This document shows, piece by piece, positions 42,812-51,875 of a stretch of 64,000 nucleotides of DNA. The number at the start of each line of letters is the position of its first letter. Position 1 is the stretch's first letter. The notes under the pieces are model-generated. The model searched no databases and had not been told where the DNA came from. It was given only the letters and a program-made list of their open reading frames with translations. The stretch lies in the NCBI RefSeq assembly GCF_018336975.1, contig NZ_CP025572.1, forward strand, positions 1,804,716-1,868,715. Reading direction: 5' to 3'. The stretch comes from Marinomonas sp. CT5. GTDB lineage: Bacteria; Pseudomonadota; Gammaproteobacteria; Pseudomonadales; Marinomonadaceae. A program made the translations under genes and the position numbers.

Positions 42812-42888
42812 TATTTTTCTCCTTGTTCGTTTTTATTTTTGTTTTCTATCTCGTTTTATTCTTACGCTTATTAATAATTCAACGAATG

Positions 42889-43734
42889 CTATTTGACGGC
42901 TCCTCCTGAGACCGCAGTGACAATGTGACGCTGAAAAAAGATGTACACGATAAGTACTGGTAAAGACGCGAAGACCGCTTGCGCGCCTAAAAAGCCTAAA
43001 CCTTCAGATTGCGCAAAGTTGGATTGTGAGGACGCAATGCCAATCGTTAGGGTGTACATATCGGCTTTCGTCGCCGAGATCAGCGGCCACCAATAATCGT
43101 TCCACGCTTGCAAGAAAGTGAAGATGCCCAAGGTCGCCTGCGCAGGCAAAGTGAGAGGTAACAAGACTTTCCAAAAAATGCGGAAGGTCGAGGTATTGTC
43201 CAGCATGGCGGCTTCATCGATTTCTTTGGGAATGGCACGGAAAAACTGTGTCATGAGAAATACCCCAAACGCCGAGGATAAATTGGGCAAAATCAAACCA
43301 ATGTGCGTGTTATGCAAGTCAAACCAGTTGAACATTTGATGACGGGCAATGATCACCGCTTGTTCTGGTACAGCGAGGCCAAACAACACAATGATGAAAA
43401 GCGTTTTGCGAAAGGGAAACTCAAGCCTAGCAAAGGCATACCCTGCAAGTGACGACAGCAACAAGACCCCAAAGGTTTGACCAACCGCCACAATCATGGA
43501 ATTCATAAACCAACCAAATACGCTGGAGGATTCGAGAATATTGGCATAATTGACCAAGGTATAAGGCATATTAAACACCGCCTCAGTACCTCTGAGTAAT
43601 TCCCCATTGTCTTTCAATGAGAGGCCGACTATCCAAGCTACGGGAGCCATCATGATCACACCCAGAGCCGCGGCAATCCAAAACAGACGACGGTTGCTGG
43701 TCAAATGTTCAGGTGAATACTTCATCGTTTTCAT
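42889..43734 (-). CDS. Sugar ABC transporter permease (MalG type)
   Basis: A 281-residue membrane protein with six transmembrane segments and the EAA loop EIDEAAMLDNTSTFRIFWKV followed by LPLTLPA. Its ATG overlaps the stop of the MalF-type gene (ATGA). It forms the channel with that partner. Confidence 0.92.
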   Translation of the reverse strand: MKTMKYSPEHLTSNRRLFWIAAALGVIMMAPVAWIVGLSLKDNGELLRGTEAVFNMPYTLVNYANILESSSVFGWFMNSMIVAVGQTFGVLLLSSLAGYAFARLEFPFRKTLFIIVLFGLAVPEQAVIIARHQMFNWFDLHNTHIGLILPNLSSAFGVFLMTQFFRAIPKEIDEAAMLDNTSTFRIFWKVLLPLTLPAQATLGIFTFLQAWNDYWWPLISATKADMYTLTIGIASSQSNFAQSEGLGFLGAQAVFASLPVLIVYIFFQRHIVTAVSGGAVK

Positions 43735-44612
43735 GTGTCTGACCCCTCTTTACGAGTGCTGATCCAATACTGCAACATGGCGGCGCAAAGAATGATTAAG
43801 AACAGAATTTGTGATGCCGCTGCCCCCATACCAATATCCCAGCGTAAGAAACCAACTTCATATATGTACATGACAATTGGCCGAGATGAGCCAGCGGGAC
43901 CGCCATTGGTCATAAGTTGGGCTTGCCCAAATAACTGAAACTGCATCACTACCTGAATGACAGCCACGAGCATAATGGTGGATTTAATAGATGGTAGAGT
44001 GATGCGAGTTAACACTCGCCAACGAGAGGCATTGTCAAGCGCGGCGGCTTCGTATAGATCCTTGGGTATTTGTTGTAAGGCCGCTAAAAAAAGCATCATG
44101 GGTAAGCCGATACACCACCAAACGGTTGCGACGCCCACCGAGAAAAGAGACCAGCCTTTGGTCGATAGGAAGCCAATGGGCTCCCAGCCAAAGAACTCAA
44201 ATATCAATGACATCAAGCCATCATTCGGGATGAAAACAATCCGCCAGATTAAGGTCACGATAGTGACGGACAAAATAGAAGACGCGAAAAACAACCCTCT
44301 AAGAAAGGAAGAACCTTTGCTGGTTTTGTTGAGTGCTAAGGCTAAAAATAATCCGAGTACGACCAAGGTCGGCACGGACACACCAACAAAAATCAGCGTA
44401 TTTTTAACCGCTTGTGCAAAAATAGGATCGTTAAAAAGTCGCGCGTAGTTTTTGAGACCAATAAAGCGCTCACCGCCAAACAGGTCAACTTTATTAAGAG
44501 AAAGCCAAATTCCCCAACCCAGTGGAAACACCAACAAAGTGACGAAAAAGCTCAGGTATGGCACGACAAACAAGCTGTTTGACCAACGGGAACGACGATA
44601 ACTTTCTGCCAT
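43731..44612 (-). CDS. Sugar ABC transporter permease (MalF type)
   Basis: A 293-residue protein with six transmembrane segments, the EAA loop LYEAAALDNASRWRVLTRIT and LPSIK. The start at 44612 (MAESYRRSRWSN) follows a perfect AGGAGGTG; a longer frame to 44786 would overlap the ATPase gene and lacks a ribosome site. It begins one base after the ATPase stop codon. Confidence 0.92.
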   Translation of the reverse strand: MAESYRRSRWSNSLFVVPYLSFFVTLLVFPLGWGIWLSLNKVDLFGGERFIGLKNYARLFNDPIFAQAVKNTLIFVGVSVPTLVVLGLFLALALNKTSKGSSFLRGLFFASSILSVTIVTLIWRIVFIPNDGLMSLIFEFFGWEPIGFLSTKGWSLFSVGVATVWWCIGLPMMLFLAALQQIPKDLYEAAALDNASRWRVLTRITLPSIKSTIMLVAVIQVVMQFQLFGQAQLMTNGGPAGSSRPIVMYIYEVGFLRWDIGMGAAASQILFLIILCAAMLQYWISTRKEGSDT

Positions 44613-44613
44613 G

Positions 44614-45714
44614 TTACACCTCCTTTTGACCGTGATAGGCCAAGCCATTACCGTCAAAAATGTGCGTGGCGTTAGAAGACAGGGCAATTCGAATGGTATC
44701 GCCAGCCTTAGCTTTTGAGCGACCAGAGTCTTCTGCAATAAGTTCTGTTCCATTGGCCAAAGTGCCATAAAGCAAGGTTCTATCACCTAGGCGTTCCACC
44801 ACTTTGATGGTCAAGTCGAGACCATTTTCCGTTGCTGCAACCACTTGTGTGTCTTCTGCTCGAACCCCAAGAACCGCTCCTTTTGGGTTAAAGTCATCTG
44901 GTAGTGTTACGCTGGTGGCTATTTTTCCGACCTGGTCTACCTCTACGCAAACGCCTTCGGCAGCAGGAGTAATCGCGCTAATGGGAAGCATCGACATGGC
45001 GGGAGAACCAACAAATTCGGCAACAAAACGGCTCACCGGATATTGGTAAATCTCCATCGGCGTGCCGATTTGCTCTATTTTTTGGTTATGCATGATGACG
45101 ATGCGATCGGCTAGGGTCATGGCCTCCACTTGATCATGGGTAACAAAGATCATGGTCGATCCAAGGCGCTGGTGGAGTTGAGCCAATTCCAAACGGGTTC
45201 GGCCACGTAATGCCGCATCTAAATTGGATAGAGGTTCATCAAACAAGAAGGCTTTGGGTTCTTTGACAATGGCACGACCGATGGCCACACGCTGTCGTTG
45301 GCCACCTGATAATCGTCCGGGTTTGCGATCCAGCAGGTGATCAATTTCGAGGATTTTGGCCGCGTCATTCACGCGACGGTCAATGTCATCTTGTGCGACT
45401 TTGATGTTTTCCAGACCAAACGCCATGTTTTGGCGAGTGGTCATATGAGGGTAGAGCGCGTAGGACTGAAACACCATGGCAACGCCACGTTGACCTGGCG
45501 GCAAGGTATCAATGCGTTCATGGCCAATTTCGATGGTGCCTTCGGTAATGGATTCCAACCCAGCAATCATGCGCAAAAGGGTAGATTTACCGCAACCGGA
45601 TGGGCCAAGAAAGACAACAAATTCACCATCTTCAATGTGCAAGTTGATGTCGTCTAATACGTTAACACTGTCATATCGCTTTGTTATATTTTTTATAGAG
45701 ATAGATGCAGACAT
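44614..45714 (-). CDS. Sugar ABC transporter ATP-binding protein (MsmK/UgpC family)
   Basis: A 366-residue ATPase: Walker A GPSGCGKST, signature LSGGQRQRVAIGRA, Walker B AFLFDEPLSNLDAALR and a C-terminal TOBE/OB-fold regulatory region. ATPases of this type may serve several sugar importers. ATG at 45714 behind GAGGAAACT was chosen. It follows the GH51 gene by 45 bp in the same operon. Confidence 0.92.
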   Translation of the reverse strand: MSASISIKNITKRYDSVNVLDDINLHIEDGEFVVFLGPSGCGKSTLLRMIAGLESITEGTIEIGHERIDTLPPGQRGVAMVFQSYALYPHMTTRQNMAFGLENIKVAQDDIDRRVNDAAKILEIDHLLDRKPGRLSGGQRQRVAIGRAIVKEPKAFLFDEPLSNLDAALRGRTRLELAQLHQRLGSTMIFVTHDQVEAMTLADRIVIMHNQKIEQIGTPMEIYQYPVSRFVAEFVGSPAMSMLPISAITPAAEGVCVEVDQVGKIATSVTLPDDFNPKGAVLGVRAEDTQVVAATENGLDLTIKVVERLGDRTLLYGTLANGTELIAEDSGRSKAKAGDTIRIALSSNATHIFDGNGLAYHGQKEV

Positions 45715-45759
45715 AGTTTCCTCACTCAGCAATGTTAAAACGGATAACTGTTGGGGGAA

Positions 45760-47268
45760 TTAACCCCCAATACGAATCATGCGATAGCTCATAGGAGCAA
45801 TGCTTGCTGTGAGTTGCTGTTGTGACACTGATGCACCTTGTCCATCTTTGGGGACTACTTGCTCTGCATCTGGACCATTTTTAGCGTCAAGTGCGTGGCC
45901 TGCCATCTCTTTATCCATAATGATGTTGTTATGGGTAAAACCTTGCAGAGAGAGTGCTAATTCAATGTTTTCATCAGGGTGACGGTTAACGATAAAGAAG
46001 GTCAGTGCGCCATCTTTATCGGATTCCACCGCAGAAATATCCAAATAGGAGACATCTTCAGCAAATTCGGTCGTGTAGCCTTGGCATTGCACCGCAAGGT
46101 TAAGGGCGGTGCCACGCCCGTATTGGGATGCAAATAGGTAAGGGTAGTAAGTTGACTGACGCCAAGCTGGGCCGTCTTTGACCGTCATAATCGGGGCGAT
46201 TACATTGACCAACTGCGCTAAACAGCCAATTTTCACCACATCACTGTGGCGAATAAAGGTATTTAAAATACAGCCCACTTGTAGAGTGTCGGCAAAGTCG
46301 TAAATGTCTTCGAGTAGGGCCGGTGCATGAGGCCAACCATCATTGCCTTCGAGAATTTTTTTATCTTGTTCGTTGGAGTGATACCAGACATTCCATTCAT
46401 CGAAGGAAATATACACATCGTGATTGGAGCGCTTTTTGGCTTTGGTTGCTTTAATAACCGCAGCGATGGTCTCGATATAGTTATCGAGCAAACTGGCTTT
46501 GGCTAGGTAATTCGCTGTATTTTTTTCATGGTTGTCGAAATACATGTGCAGCGAGATGTAGTCGACAGTATCGTAAGTGTAATCCAGCACCGTGCTTTCC
46601 CATTCAGGGTAAGTCGGCATTTTGGGAGAAGACGAACCACAGACAACCAGCTCGATGTTTTTGTCGAAAGCTCGCATGGCTTTAGCGGTTTCAAACGCGA
46701 CTCGACCATATTCCGCTGCGGTTTTCTGTCCGATTTGCCAAGGGCCATCCATTTCATTACCCAGACACCAAAGCTTCACATCCCAAGGCTTTTCTCGGCC
46801 ATTCTGTTTGCGAAGGTCAGACCAATAAGAGCCGCCAGGGTGATTTACATACTCAAGGAAAGCGCGTGCTTCATCCAAACCTCGGGAACCAAGGTTAACG
46901 GCGAGCATCATTTCTGTGCCTGCTTGTTCAGCCCACTCTGCGAATTCGTGAATACCAATTTCATTGCTTTCTGAAGTGTGCCAAGCAAGATCAAGGCGAG
47001 TAGGACGGTTCTCTTTTGGCCCAATGCCATCTTCCCAATTGTAGGCGGATACAAAATTGCCACCAGGGTAGCGAGTAACAGGAACATCAATGTCTTTAAT
47101 GAGTTCGATAACATCTTGGCGAAAACCGTTTTTATCCGCCGTTGCGTGACTTGGTTCGTAAATGCCGCTGTAAACAGCTCGTCCCAGATGTTCGATGAAT
47201 GAGCCGTATAGGCGGGGATCAATTTTGGCGATCACATAGTCTTTGTGTGCAGTCACGGTGGCTCGCAT
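45760..47268 (-). CDS. abfA: Alpha-L-arabinofuranosidase, GH51
   Basis: A 502-residue intracellular glycosidase that removes arabinofuranosyl residues from arabinan or arabinoxylan fragments. The acid/base Glu172 lies in LGNEMDGPW and the nucleophile Glu291 in SFDEWNVWYH; the substrate loop RYPGGNFVSAYNWEDGIGP is complete. No signal peptide, so oligosaccharides must first be imported, which the adjacent ABC system can do. The start follows AAGGAGTTTCC. It is the first gene of the operon, preceded by a 309-bp spacer with an operator-like palindrome. Confidence 0.95.
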   Translation of the reverse strand: MRATVTAHKDYVIAKIDPRLYGSFIEHLGRAVYSGIYEPSHATADKNGFRQDVIELIKDIDVPVTRYPGGNFVSAYNWEDGIGPKENRPTRLDLAWHTSESNEIGIHEFAEWAEQAGTEMMLAVNLGSRGLDEARAFLEYVNHPGGSYWSDLRKQNGREKPWDVKLWCLGNEMDGPWQIGQKTAAEYGRVAFETAKAMRAFDKNIELVVCGSSSPKMPTYPEWESTVLDYTYDTVDYISLHMYFDNHEKNTANYLAKASLLDNYIETIAAVIKATKAKKRSNHDVYISFDEWNVWYHSNEQDKKILEGNDGWPHAPALLEDIYDFADTLQVGCILNTFIRHSDVVKIGCLAQLVNVIAPIMTVKDGPAWRQSTYYPYLFASQYGRGTALNLAVQCQGYTTEFAEDVSYLDISAVESDKDGALTFFIVNRHPDENIELALSLQGFTHNNIIMDKEMAGHALDAKNGPDAEQVVPKDGQGASVSQQQLTASIAPMSYRMIRIGG

Positions 47269-47577
47269 GGAAACTCCTTTTTTCTTATCTTTATTTTTAG
47301 AGGTTTAAGATTTTATTAAGTATTTTGATTTTTGTTATTTATCGGATATTTGGATATTAAAATCATGTTTAGCCTAAGGTCAATCAATAAGACGTTTATT
47401 TTTTGCTCAATGAAATACCAAAATTGGTATGAATCAGCGTGATATGATGCGAAAAAAGAAAGATGGAAATCGTTAGCGAGTCTCTAAGCTATTAAAACTT
47501 ATATAATTTATTGAGCTTTTGGGCGAGAGGACTCAACAACAGAAAGTCTACATCAGAAAACAGGATGTTGTGTGAGA
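47269..47577. promoter_or_regulatory. Promoter region of the arabinofuranoside operon
   Basis: No gene is seen in these 309 bp between the regulator (same strand, upstream) and abfA. The region is AT-rich and contains the palindrome ATACCAA-AA-TTGGTAT (47415-47430), a candidate binding site for the ArsR-type regulator, and repeated GGATATT units around 47343-47358. Confidence 0.5.
47415..47430. promoter_or_regulatory. Operator-like palindrome upstream of abfA
   Basis: Perfect 7-bp arms ATACCAA / TTGGTAT separated by two bases, about 150 bp before the abfA start. The size and symmetry suit a dimeric winged-helix regulator. Confidence 0.5.
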
Positions 47578-48498
47578 TTAAGATTGAAGGCGTAATACGA
47601 TATCTTGATCGTAATTACCGAACTGCTTACCAAAAATATTGATACCACCAGGGTGTTCTGCGTCATTGGGAACTGAGATTCGCACGCGAATGGATCTATG
47701 TTCTTCTAGTGCGAGATCTTTTAAAGAGACGTTAGAAACTCTTATACCATCAACGTAAGTGCCGTCTTCTGTGACGCGAAAGCTTTTTAAGTGGCCATAT
47801 TGGCTGCCTGCTAATTTCCACCAGTCGGGGGTGAATTTACCACGATGATCGCCATAGTCCCCTGGCGCTGTCCAGATGGCAACAGTGATACCATTGATGG
47901 ACACATGGATATCAGAAGGCCAGTTTTCTGAGGTGCCCGGCACTTCTGAGGACAGTTCCATTATAAGGTCTAGTTCCTTCACTGTTTGACCGGCAATGCG
48001 TGCATTGTTAGGGAATTGGTATTCCACATAGCCCTTGGTGAACCACAATAAGCCAGCGCGCATGCGGTCGGGAGACAGATAGGTATCTGGACTATCAAGA
48101 AAACCCACTATGCCTGTCTCTGAGCACAAACCACATGGGGCCATGACATCAAATTCAGAATACAAGCCAACCGGCATAGCCACTTCGATGACGTTGTTCT
48201 GATTTTTTTTGGTATTGCTAAAAGATAAGACGATTTCTTCATGTGTGGCGCGGCAAATTTTTTGGCTGCCTTTGCGGCCTTTTTGACTTTCTGTGGTGAT
48301 GAGGCCAGCGCTTTCGAGGGAGTTCAAATGGCTAGAGGTAGAGGATTGGGGGAGTTCCAGTAGATCGGCAATGTCATTGACATTCATTGGGCCTTTTTCA
48401 TGTAGCAAGGCCAATATAGCCAATCGGGCAGGTGCCGCGAGGCTTTTTAGAACGTCCGCGCCATCCTCAGGGGTTAGCAATAAGAACTTTTTACTCAT
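47578..48498 (-). CDS. ArsR-type winged-helix regulator with a large C-terminal sensor domain
   Basis: A 306-residue regulator, much longer than metal-sensing ArsR proteins (about 100-120). The N-terminal winged helix spans about residues 8-80 (LKSLAAPARLAILALLHEKG, then LLELPQSSTSSHLNSLESAG). The remaining ~220 residues are beta-rich, with a Cys-containing APCGLCSETGIVGF segment, LLWFTKGYVEYQFPN, and a C-terminal beta-sandwich-like part. Similar long proteins neighbour arabinofuranosidase genes in other bacteria as I recall, so it probably senses an arabinose-related ligand and controls the operon. The ATG at 48498 was chosen over 48504 because GGAG then has a 6-base spacing. Confidence 0.82.
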   Translation of the reverse strand: MSKKFLLLTPEDGADVLKSLAAPARLAILALLHEKGPMNVNDIADLLELPQSSTSSHLNSLESAGLITTESQKGRKGSQKICRATHEEIVLSFSNTKKNQNNVIEVAMPVGLYSEFDVMAPCGLCSETGIVGFLDSPDTYLSPDRMRAGLLWFTKGYVEYQFPNNARIAGQTVKELDLIMELSSEVPGTSENWPSDIHVSINGITVAIWTAPGDYGDHRGKFTPDWWKLAGSQYGHLKSFRVTEDGTYVDGIRVSNVSLKDLALEEHRSIRVRISVPNDAEHPGGINIFGKQFGNYDQDIVLRLQS

Positions 48499-48589
48499 CG
48501 TCATCTCCGGCTATTGATGACTTTATATCGAGATTTATGATTCTTATCAAGTTTTAGTTATTGATTGAATGTGAATAAAAGTAAGTCAC

Positions 48590-48617
48590 GACCGCTTTAC
48601 AAGATGACAAAGCGGTC
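48590..48617 (-). terminator. Hairpin after hpxO
   Basis: Perfect 9-bp stem GACCGCTTT / AAAGCGGTC. On the minus strand a loose T-rich stretch follows. It separates the purine island from the arabinofuranoside regulator. Confidence 0.5.
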
Positions 48618-48634
48618 ATGATTGCGATGTTTTT

Positions 48635-49813
48635 TTAGGCCAGTGGCCCACCTATAATCGTTGTACGCAACCCTGCAATAATATTTTCACCGGTTTCTTG
48701 TCTTAGCTCATCGTACCAAGCTTGGGTTTCTTGCATGTCTTTGCCATGGGTTACATCGCAGCGTTTACGAGCTTTTAGTACAAGATCCTTCACGCGAAAG
48801 CGGCGTTCTTCTTCGTATTGTTTCAAAGCGGCCAACACTCCAGAAACAGTTTTGTCTTTCTCTTTGAATTGATCAGCAAAGCATTGTCCAAGTACAACCG
48901 CATCTTCTAGGGCAGAACAGCCACCTTGACCAATATCGGGTGTGGTACTGTGCGCGGCATCACCAAGCAGGGCTATATTGCCTTTGACCAAGGTATCAAA
49001 AGGCTCAATGTCGTGGATTTCAATACGATTGGTGGTTTCTGGATTAATGGCAGCAATCAGTTTTTGGACAGGTTCTGCCCAGCCTTCAAAATAACGCGAT
49101 AGGTCGGACACCAGGGTACTTCTGTCTTCGGCTAGACCTTTTGGTAACGGTACATCAAAGAAGAAGTAAAAACGGCCGCCAGCAATGGGCATAATGGAAA
49201 CGCGTTTGCCTTCACCAACAAAGGTGGTCCACTGGTCACCAGGCGCAAGGCTTTCATCGATGTCGACTAAACCATTCCAGTTAACATAACCTGCATAGCG
49301 GCGCTCGGTTTGATAACCAATCACATCGGCACGTACAATGGAGTGAGTGCCATCCGCTGCTATCATAAAATCCCCTGTGGCAGTGGTTCCATCAGTAAAG
49401 TAGGCAGTCACTTCCGTGTCGCTTTGTTCAACTTTTTCAATACGCTTGTTAAATTGAATCTGGTCCTGTCCCCACCATTCAATCATTTGGCTTTGTAGGT
49501 CGGCACGAGACACTGGGCAAGGGCGTTCGCCGACGGCATCCACGAGTGGAGCAAGGCTAAATTGCGTCATCACACTGCCTGTCATGCCATCGTTGTATGC
49601 CATTTTGTGCATAGGGCCACCTAGCTCATCCATGATGCTGCCCATGCCTAAATGGTTCATGCATTTTACACCGTTGGACCAAATAGAGAGCGCGGCACCC
49701 ACTGGCTTGATCTCTTTAACCGCTTCAAAAATATCGCATTCGATGCCTTGATGTTTGAGTGCGGCAGCAGCAGACATGCCACCGATCCCTGCGCCAATAA
49801 TAAGTGCTTTCAT
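48635..49813 (-). CDS. hpxO: FAD-dependent urate hydroxylase
   Basis: A 392-residue flavoprotein monooxygenase that converts urate to 5-hydroxyisourate with NADH and oxygen. The FAD motif GAGIGGMSAAAALKHQG is at residues 6-22 and the second FAD motif GDAAHSTTPDIGQGG follows near residue 280. Length and pattern match HpxO. The ATG at 49813, behind AAAGGAG, was chosen. Together with the nearby UraH and UraD genes it supplies the full urate-to-allantoin route. Confidence 0.9.
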   Translation of the reverse strand: MKALIIGAGIGGMSAAAALKHQGIECDIFEAVKEIKPVGAALSIWSNGVKCMNHLGMGSIMDELGGPMHKMAYNDGMTGSVMTQFSLAPLVDAVGERPCPVSRADLQSQMIEWWGQDQIQFNKRIEKVEQSDTEVTAYFTDGTTATGDFMIAADGTHSIVRADVIGYQTERRYAGYVNWNGLVDIDESLAPGDQWTTFVGEGKRVSIMPIAGGRFYFFFDVPLPKGLAEDRSTLVSDLSRYFEGWAEPVQKLIAAINPETTNRIEIHDIEPFDTLVKGNIALLGDAAHSTTPDIGQGGCSALEDAVVLGQCFADQFKEKDKTVSGVLAALKQYEEERRFRVKDLVLKARKRCDVTHGKDMQETQAWYDELRQETGENIIAGLRTTIIGGPLA

Positions 49814-49852
49814 CTTATTCTCCTTTAATCTTGCGCTGATATGGCGTTGCAT

Positions 49853-50100
49853 AACCGCGCATTTTTAATGTCTCGTTAAAGGAATGAATGGCAATTTGTG
49901 TGCCATGAAACAGGTGAGCCTATTAATTTTTTATTGAAACCTTTGTTTTAGAGGGGCGCATTATTCATCGGATTGGGTCAAAGAAGACAAAGGCGAAATT
50001 TCTTCTTTGACCGATAGGACAGAAAATGGATTAACTTGGTGCGAGTGAAATGGGATTTGCTTCATTCTGGTTCATATTCAAGCCAGTATAATTGGCAAGA
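49853..50100. promoter_or_regulatory. Promoter region of hpxO
   Basis: No gene is seen. It contains CCATGAAAC (49903-49911), which recurs, inverted, in the uraH/uraD divergent region (GTTTCATGG at 50553-50561), suggesting a shared operator element for the urate genes. Confidence 0.35.
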
Positions 50101-50460
50101 TTAACTGCCTCGGTAGGTGCTGTAAGAGTAAGGTGAGACAAGCAAAGGGATATGATAATGGGCGTTTTCGTCATTGATGCCGAAGCGAATAATTACTGTG
50201 TTTAAAAAGCTGGGCCCAGATGATTGATTGTTTTCTAGCGTATCAGCAAAGTATTCGTCGATAGCAAATTCCAGCTCATAAATCCCTACAGAAAACTGAT
50301 CGTCTTGCAGTAAAGGCTGATCACAGCGGCCATCATTGTTGGAAATGGTGCTATGAATAAGTTGTCGCTGGCCATCATTAAGTTGGTAAAGGTGTATTTT
50401 TACGCCAGCAGCAGCAATGCCTTTTGTCGTGTCGAGGATGTGGGTAGTGAGGTATCCCAT
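50101..50460 (-). CDS. uraH: 5-Hydroxyisourate hydrolase
   Basis: A 119-residue transthyretin-like enzyme that hydrolyses 5-hydroxyisourate to OHCU. The N-terminal THILDTTKGIAAAGV with the active-site His, the central HYHIPLLVSP and the C-terminal YRGS tetrapeptide, the family signature, are all present. No signal peptide. It diverges from uraD. Confidence 0.95.
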   Translation of the reverse strand: MGYLTTHILDTTKGIAAAGVKIHLYQLNDGQRQLIHSTISNNDGRCDQPLLQDDQFSVGIYELEFAIDEYFADTLENNQSSGPSFLNTVIIRFGINDENAHYHIPLLVSPYSYSTYRGS

Positions 50461-50639
50461 TGTTTTTCCTTACTGTATTTTTTTATGGTGATGTGATCTT
50501 GCCTGTTTTTTGCAAGGAGCACAGTAATAAATGAAATGTGTCTGAAAATAGTGTTTCATGGGTATCAATATTTGTGCCATGAGTGTTTTTTACTTGTCAG
50601 TATTGTTTTTGTAGAATTGTTGGAATTTGGAGTCTTACC
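50461..50639. promoter_or_regulatory. Divergent uraH/uraD promoter region
   Basis: 179 bp between divergent genes of one pathway. TTTCATGG (50554-50561) and CCATGA (50577-50582) form an inverted pair with a 15-bp spacer; the same word occurs upstream of hpxO. This is the best candidate in the window for a common urate-pathway operator. Confidence 0.45.
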
Positions 50640-51161
50640 ATGCACGACCCGTTAGTTGTTATCAGCCAAATGGAAGAGGCGGATTTTATCGCGTTATTTA
50701 GCCGTATTTATGAACATTCTGAATGGGTGGCAGAAGCATTATGGCGTCAAAAATCCCAGAATCCAGAGACCTATCTCGACAGCATCGACAAGATACGATT
50801 GGCGATGGCCGATATCGTCGAACAAAGTAGTGATGAGCAAAAGCTGATTTTACTCCGTGCCCACCCAGATTTAGCCGGTAAGGCTGCTCTAGCAGGGCAG
50901 TTGACACAAGAGTCCACCTCCGAGCAAGCAGGAGCGGGTCTGGATCAATGCACACCAGAAGAATTAACCCAATTCCTGCAATTGAATGATACCTACCGAG
51001 AGAAGTTTGGTTTTCCTTTTATTATGGCCGTGAAAGGCGCCACTAAAGAGCAAATTCTAATGGGCTTCGAAAGCAGAATGCCCAATGACTGGCAAACTGA
51101 GTTTGACCGAGCCATGAGCGAAGTTCATAAGATTGCAGGTTTTAGATTATCGGATCTCTAA
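50640..51161 (+). CDS. uraD: OHCU decarboxylase
   Basis: A 173-residue enzyme that decarboxylates OHCU to S-allantoin. Conserved features are the catalytic His in RAHPDLAGKAALAGQL, the STSEQAGAGLDQC loop, and KFGFPFIMAVKG. The ATG at 50640 follows GGAG; a longer frame from 50583 lacks a site. It ends four bases into the convergent LysE-family gene. Confidence 0.93.
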   Translation: MHDPLVVISQMEEADFIALFSRIYEHSEWVAEALWRQKSQNPETYLDSIDKIRLAMADIVEQSSDEQKLILLRAHPDLAGKAALAGQLTQESTSEQAGAGLDQCTPEELTQFLQLNDTYREKFGFPFIMAVKGATKEQILMGFESRMPNDWQTEFDRAMSEVHKIAGFRLSDL

Positions 51162-51763
51162 ATAAAGATCATAGGTAAGGTAGTGAGCAGTAACAGCCCC
51201 ATGGATACGCTAAAGTAGCGGTGAAACTTCGGCTCTTGCAACCTGTTCGAGACTAGCTTACCTATGGTAATCCACATAAATGTGCCGGGTAGCGTCGCAA
51301 TATTAAACATAATGATGCACAGCACAGCCGATGACCAATAAAGATCCCCTGTTAATGTGAACACAGAACTTGCTGTCATTAGGCTTGCCCACGATTTAGG
51401 GTTAATTGCTTGAAATGAGGCGGCTTGTAAAATCCCCATGGGTTGAAGTGCTTTTTTATCAGAGTGTCTTTTGGCAAGCGCAATTTTGATTGCCATGTAA
51501 ACGATGTAGCTTGCTGCAACAAAAGCGAACACCTTATGTAGATAAGGCCAATGCTTAAACATTTCCCCCAAGCCAAACAAAATCAGTATATGCAGTAGTG
51601 TCATGCCAAAGCGAATACCAAGCACGTGAGGTAGTGTTCTTTTAATACCAAAATTGGCCCCTGAATTGGCTAATAGGATGTTATTAGGTCCTGGTGTTAT
51701 GGTGCTTATTAAGCAAAAAAGAATGAGCGCAGGGGTGATTTCCAATAGGGCATTATTGATCAT
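51158..51763 (-). CDS. LysE/RhtB-family exporter
   Basis: A 201-residue membrane protein with six hydrophobic segments and the LysE family start LISTITPGPNNILLANSGANFG. It probably exports an amino acid or related compound. The ATG at 51763, six bases after AAGGA, was preferred over 51769. It is divergent from a MocR-type regulator with repeated operator half-sites between, the typical layout of a regulator-exporter pair. Confidence 0.88.
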   Translation of the reverse strand: MINNALLEITPALILFCLISTITPGPNNILLANSGANFGIKRTLPHVLGIRFGMTLLHILILFGLGEMFKHWPYLHKVFAFVAASYIVYMAIKIALAKRHSDKKALQPMGILQAASFQAINPKSWASLMTASSVFTLTGDLYWSSAVLCIIMFNIATLPGTFMWITIGKLVSNRLQEPKFHRYFSVSMGLLLLTTLPMIFI

Positions 51764-51795
51764 TTCCATTCCTTTAAAGAAAGTTTTAGATTTAA

Positions 51796-51811
51796 ATTGT
51801 ATTGATACAAT
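51796..51811. promoter_or_regulatory. MocR operator palindrome and repeated half-sites
   Basis: ATTGTAT-TG-ATACAAT is a perfect palindrome. Further half-sites TTGTATTG (51817-51825), AATACAATT (51846-51854) and AATACAATT (51879-51887) follow, the last just before or within the start of the regulator gene. MocR proteins bind such spaced half-sites to control themselves and the divergent exporter. Confidence 0.65.
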
Positions 51812-51875
51812 TTATGTTGTATTGTCTTTAATTAGATTTACATAGAATACAATTTTGGGCAATTTATTTATTGTT

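Noticed and set aside
43957..44448. 163-codon plus-strand frame opposite the MalF-type permease
   Set aside because: Lies entirely within a clear membrane protein gene, without ribosome site or recognisable features.
46528..46974. 148-codon plus-strand frame opposite abfA
   Set aside because: Antisense to the conserved GH51 catalytic region; no independent coding signs.
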